This document shows, piece by piece, positions 63,399 to 64,000 of a DNA stretch of 64,000 bases (positions are counted from its first letter, which is position 1; each line of letters opens with the position of its first letter). Position numbers and translations under genes: made by a program. Below the pieces are notes generated by a model, which saw nothing but the letters and a program-made list of their open reading frames with translations, was not told the origin of the DNA and did not search any database. The stretch comes from Aquimonas voraii (GTDB lineage Bacteria > Pseudomonadota > Gammaproteobacteria > Xanthomonadales > Xanthomonadaceae): positions 124,001-188,000 of the forward strand of contig NZ_FNAG01000005.1 of assembly GCF_900101825.1 (NCBI RefSeq). Direction: 5' to 3'.

Positions 63399-64000
63399 AT
63401 GCTGCGTGTCGCCCTGCTTTCCGCCGCCCTGAGCCTGTCCTTCGCCGCTGCCGCCGAAGAGCGCGTCGTGCTGGTCCTTGATGCTTCGGGCTCGATGTGG
63501 GGTCAGATCGAGGGCCGCAGCAAGATCGAGATCGCCCGCGAGACCGTTGCCGGTCTGGTCCGCGACTGGAAACCCGCGAATGCGCTGGGGCTGGTCGCCT
63601 ACGGGCATCGCCGCAAGGGCGACTGCGCCGACATCGAGACCCTCATCGAATCCGGCCCGCTTGATGCCGACGGCTTCCTGCGCCAGGTCAACGCGCTGAA
63701 TCCGAAGGGCATGACCCCGCTCTCCGCCGCCGTGGTGCAGGCCGCCGAGTCGCTGCGCCACGTCGAACAGAAGGCCACGGTGATCCTGGTCTCCGACGGC
63801 GAGGAAACCTGCAACCTCGACCCCTGCCAGGTCGGCCGCGAGCTCGAGGCGGCCGGCGTCGACTTCACCGCCCACGTGATCGGCTTCGACGTCGCCAATC
63901 CGCAGCATCAGGCGCAGCTGCGCTGCCTGGCCGAGAACACCGGCGGCCGCTATTTCAATGCGCGCAATGCCGATGAGCTTTCGGGCGCGCTCGGCGCCGT
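63399..64000 (+). CDS. Secreted von Willebrand factor A domain protein (3' end outside window)
   Basis: The first 200 residues of a protein that continues past the window. A signal peptide (RVALLSAALSLSFAAAA) leads straight into a vWA domain: VLVLDASGSMW holds the DxSxS metal-binding MIDAS motif, with a conserved Thr (PKGMTPLSAAV) and ILVSDGEETCN as its other parts. Two Cys pairs (KGDCADIE, TCNLDPC) suggest disulfides. vWA proteins bind ligands through a metal ion, and this type often has further C-terminal domains, unseen here. It starts 75 bp after the MerC gene. Confidence 0.9.
   Translation, partial: MLRVALLSAALSLSFAAAAEERVVLVLDASGSMWGQIEGRSKIEIARETVAGLVRDWKPANALGLVAYGHRRKGDCADIETLIESGPLDADGFLRQVNALNPKGMTPLSAAVVQAAESLRHVEQKATVILVSDGEETCNLDPCQVGRELEAAGVDFTAHVIGFDVANPQHQAQLRCLAENTGGRYFNARNADELSGALGA

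Overview
The window is about 64 kb of very GC-rich, densely packed chromosomal DNA from a gammaproteobacterium, most likely of the order Lysobacterales (Xanthomonadales). I infer this from the gene orders topA-smg-dprA-lysM / def-fmt-rsmB, pcm-tolC, and DUF6776-bactofilin-erpA, from a secreted protein ending in the tail FADGFESP, and from intergenic GGGATTGGGGATT-type repeats. No prophage, complete insertion sequence, CRISPR array or rRNA operon is visible. One tRNA gene (Met, anticodon CAT) is present. A species-level name cannot be supported from sequence reading alone.

Layout. 0-8.4 kb: end of a diguanylate cyclase, an MgtE-type Mg2+ transporter, a decayed IS4-type transposase remnant, pirin, a hotdog thioesterase, a DUF1232 protein, a secreted beta-helix protein, and thiC behind a TPP riboswitch. 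8.4-15.2 kb (minus strand): lysM protein, dprA, smg, a GYF/RDD membrane protein and topA. 15.3-20.9 kb (plus): def-fmt-rsmB-DUF4390-NtrY-like kinase, tightly overlapping. 21-29.5 kb: CBS protein, tolC, pcm, an RND efflux pump with its adaptor and a divergent TetR regulator, and a mini SPFH protein. 29.6-32 kb: rsmG-parA-parB. 32-34.7 kb (minus): nudC, erpA, bactofilin, DUF6776. 34.9-40.1 kb: a two-gene signalling operon (a catalytically degenerate Hpt/REC/GGDEF/EAL protein plus a hybrid histidine kinase). 40.2-43.2 kb: bfr, bfd, rppH, tRNA-Met and a PQQ-type sugar dehydrogenase. 43.3-53.4 kb: a LuxR-type regulator, GNAT, Na/Pi transporter, zapE, hydrolase, secreted nuclease, cytochrome c5, a LytS-like protein and glmU. 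53.4-53.9 kb: a nested repeat block. 53.9-64 kb: M28 peptidase, a large PAS/GAF/GGDEF/EAL protein, a zrg-like zinc-uptake operon with a divergent MerC-domain gene, and the start of a vWA protein.

How it works together. Much of the window is housekeeping: translation start and rRNA modification (def, fmt, rsmB, rsmG), chromosome segregation and topology (parAB, topA), DNA uptake (dprA), cell-wall precursor synthesis (glmU), thiamine synthesis (thiC), Fe-S and iron storage (erpA, bfr, bfd) and RNA/NAD decapping (rppH, nudC). Over this lies an unusual concentration of signalling proteins, several with key catalytic or phospho-acceptor residues missing. The best candidate for a poorly described system is the operon at 34.9-40.1 kb, where a hybrid kinase with its own Hpt sits 2 bp behind a protein that keeps one intact receiver but has lost the active-site residues of its Hpt, GGDEF and EAL domains. 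Second is the DUF2796/ABC/DUF3299 operon facing a MerC-domain gene across a possible Zur site.

Limits. Functions come from motif recognition and remembered family features, not from database searches. Start codons were chosen by family length and nearby ribosome-binding sites, and alternatives are given where they matter.
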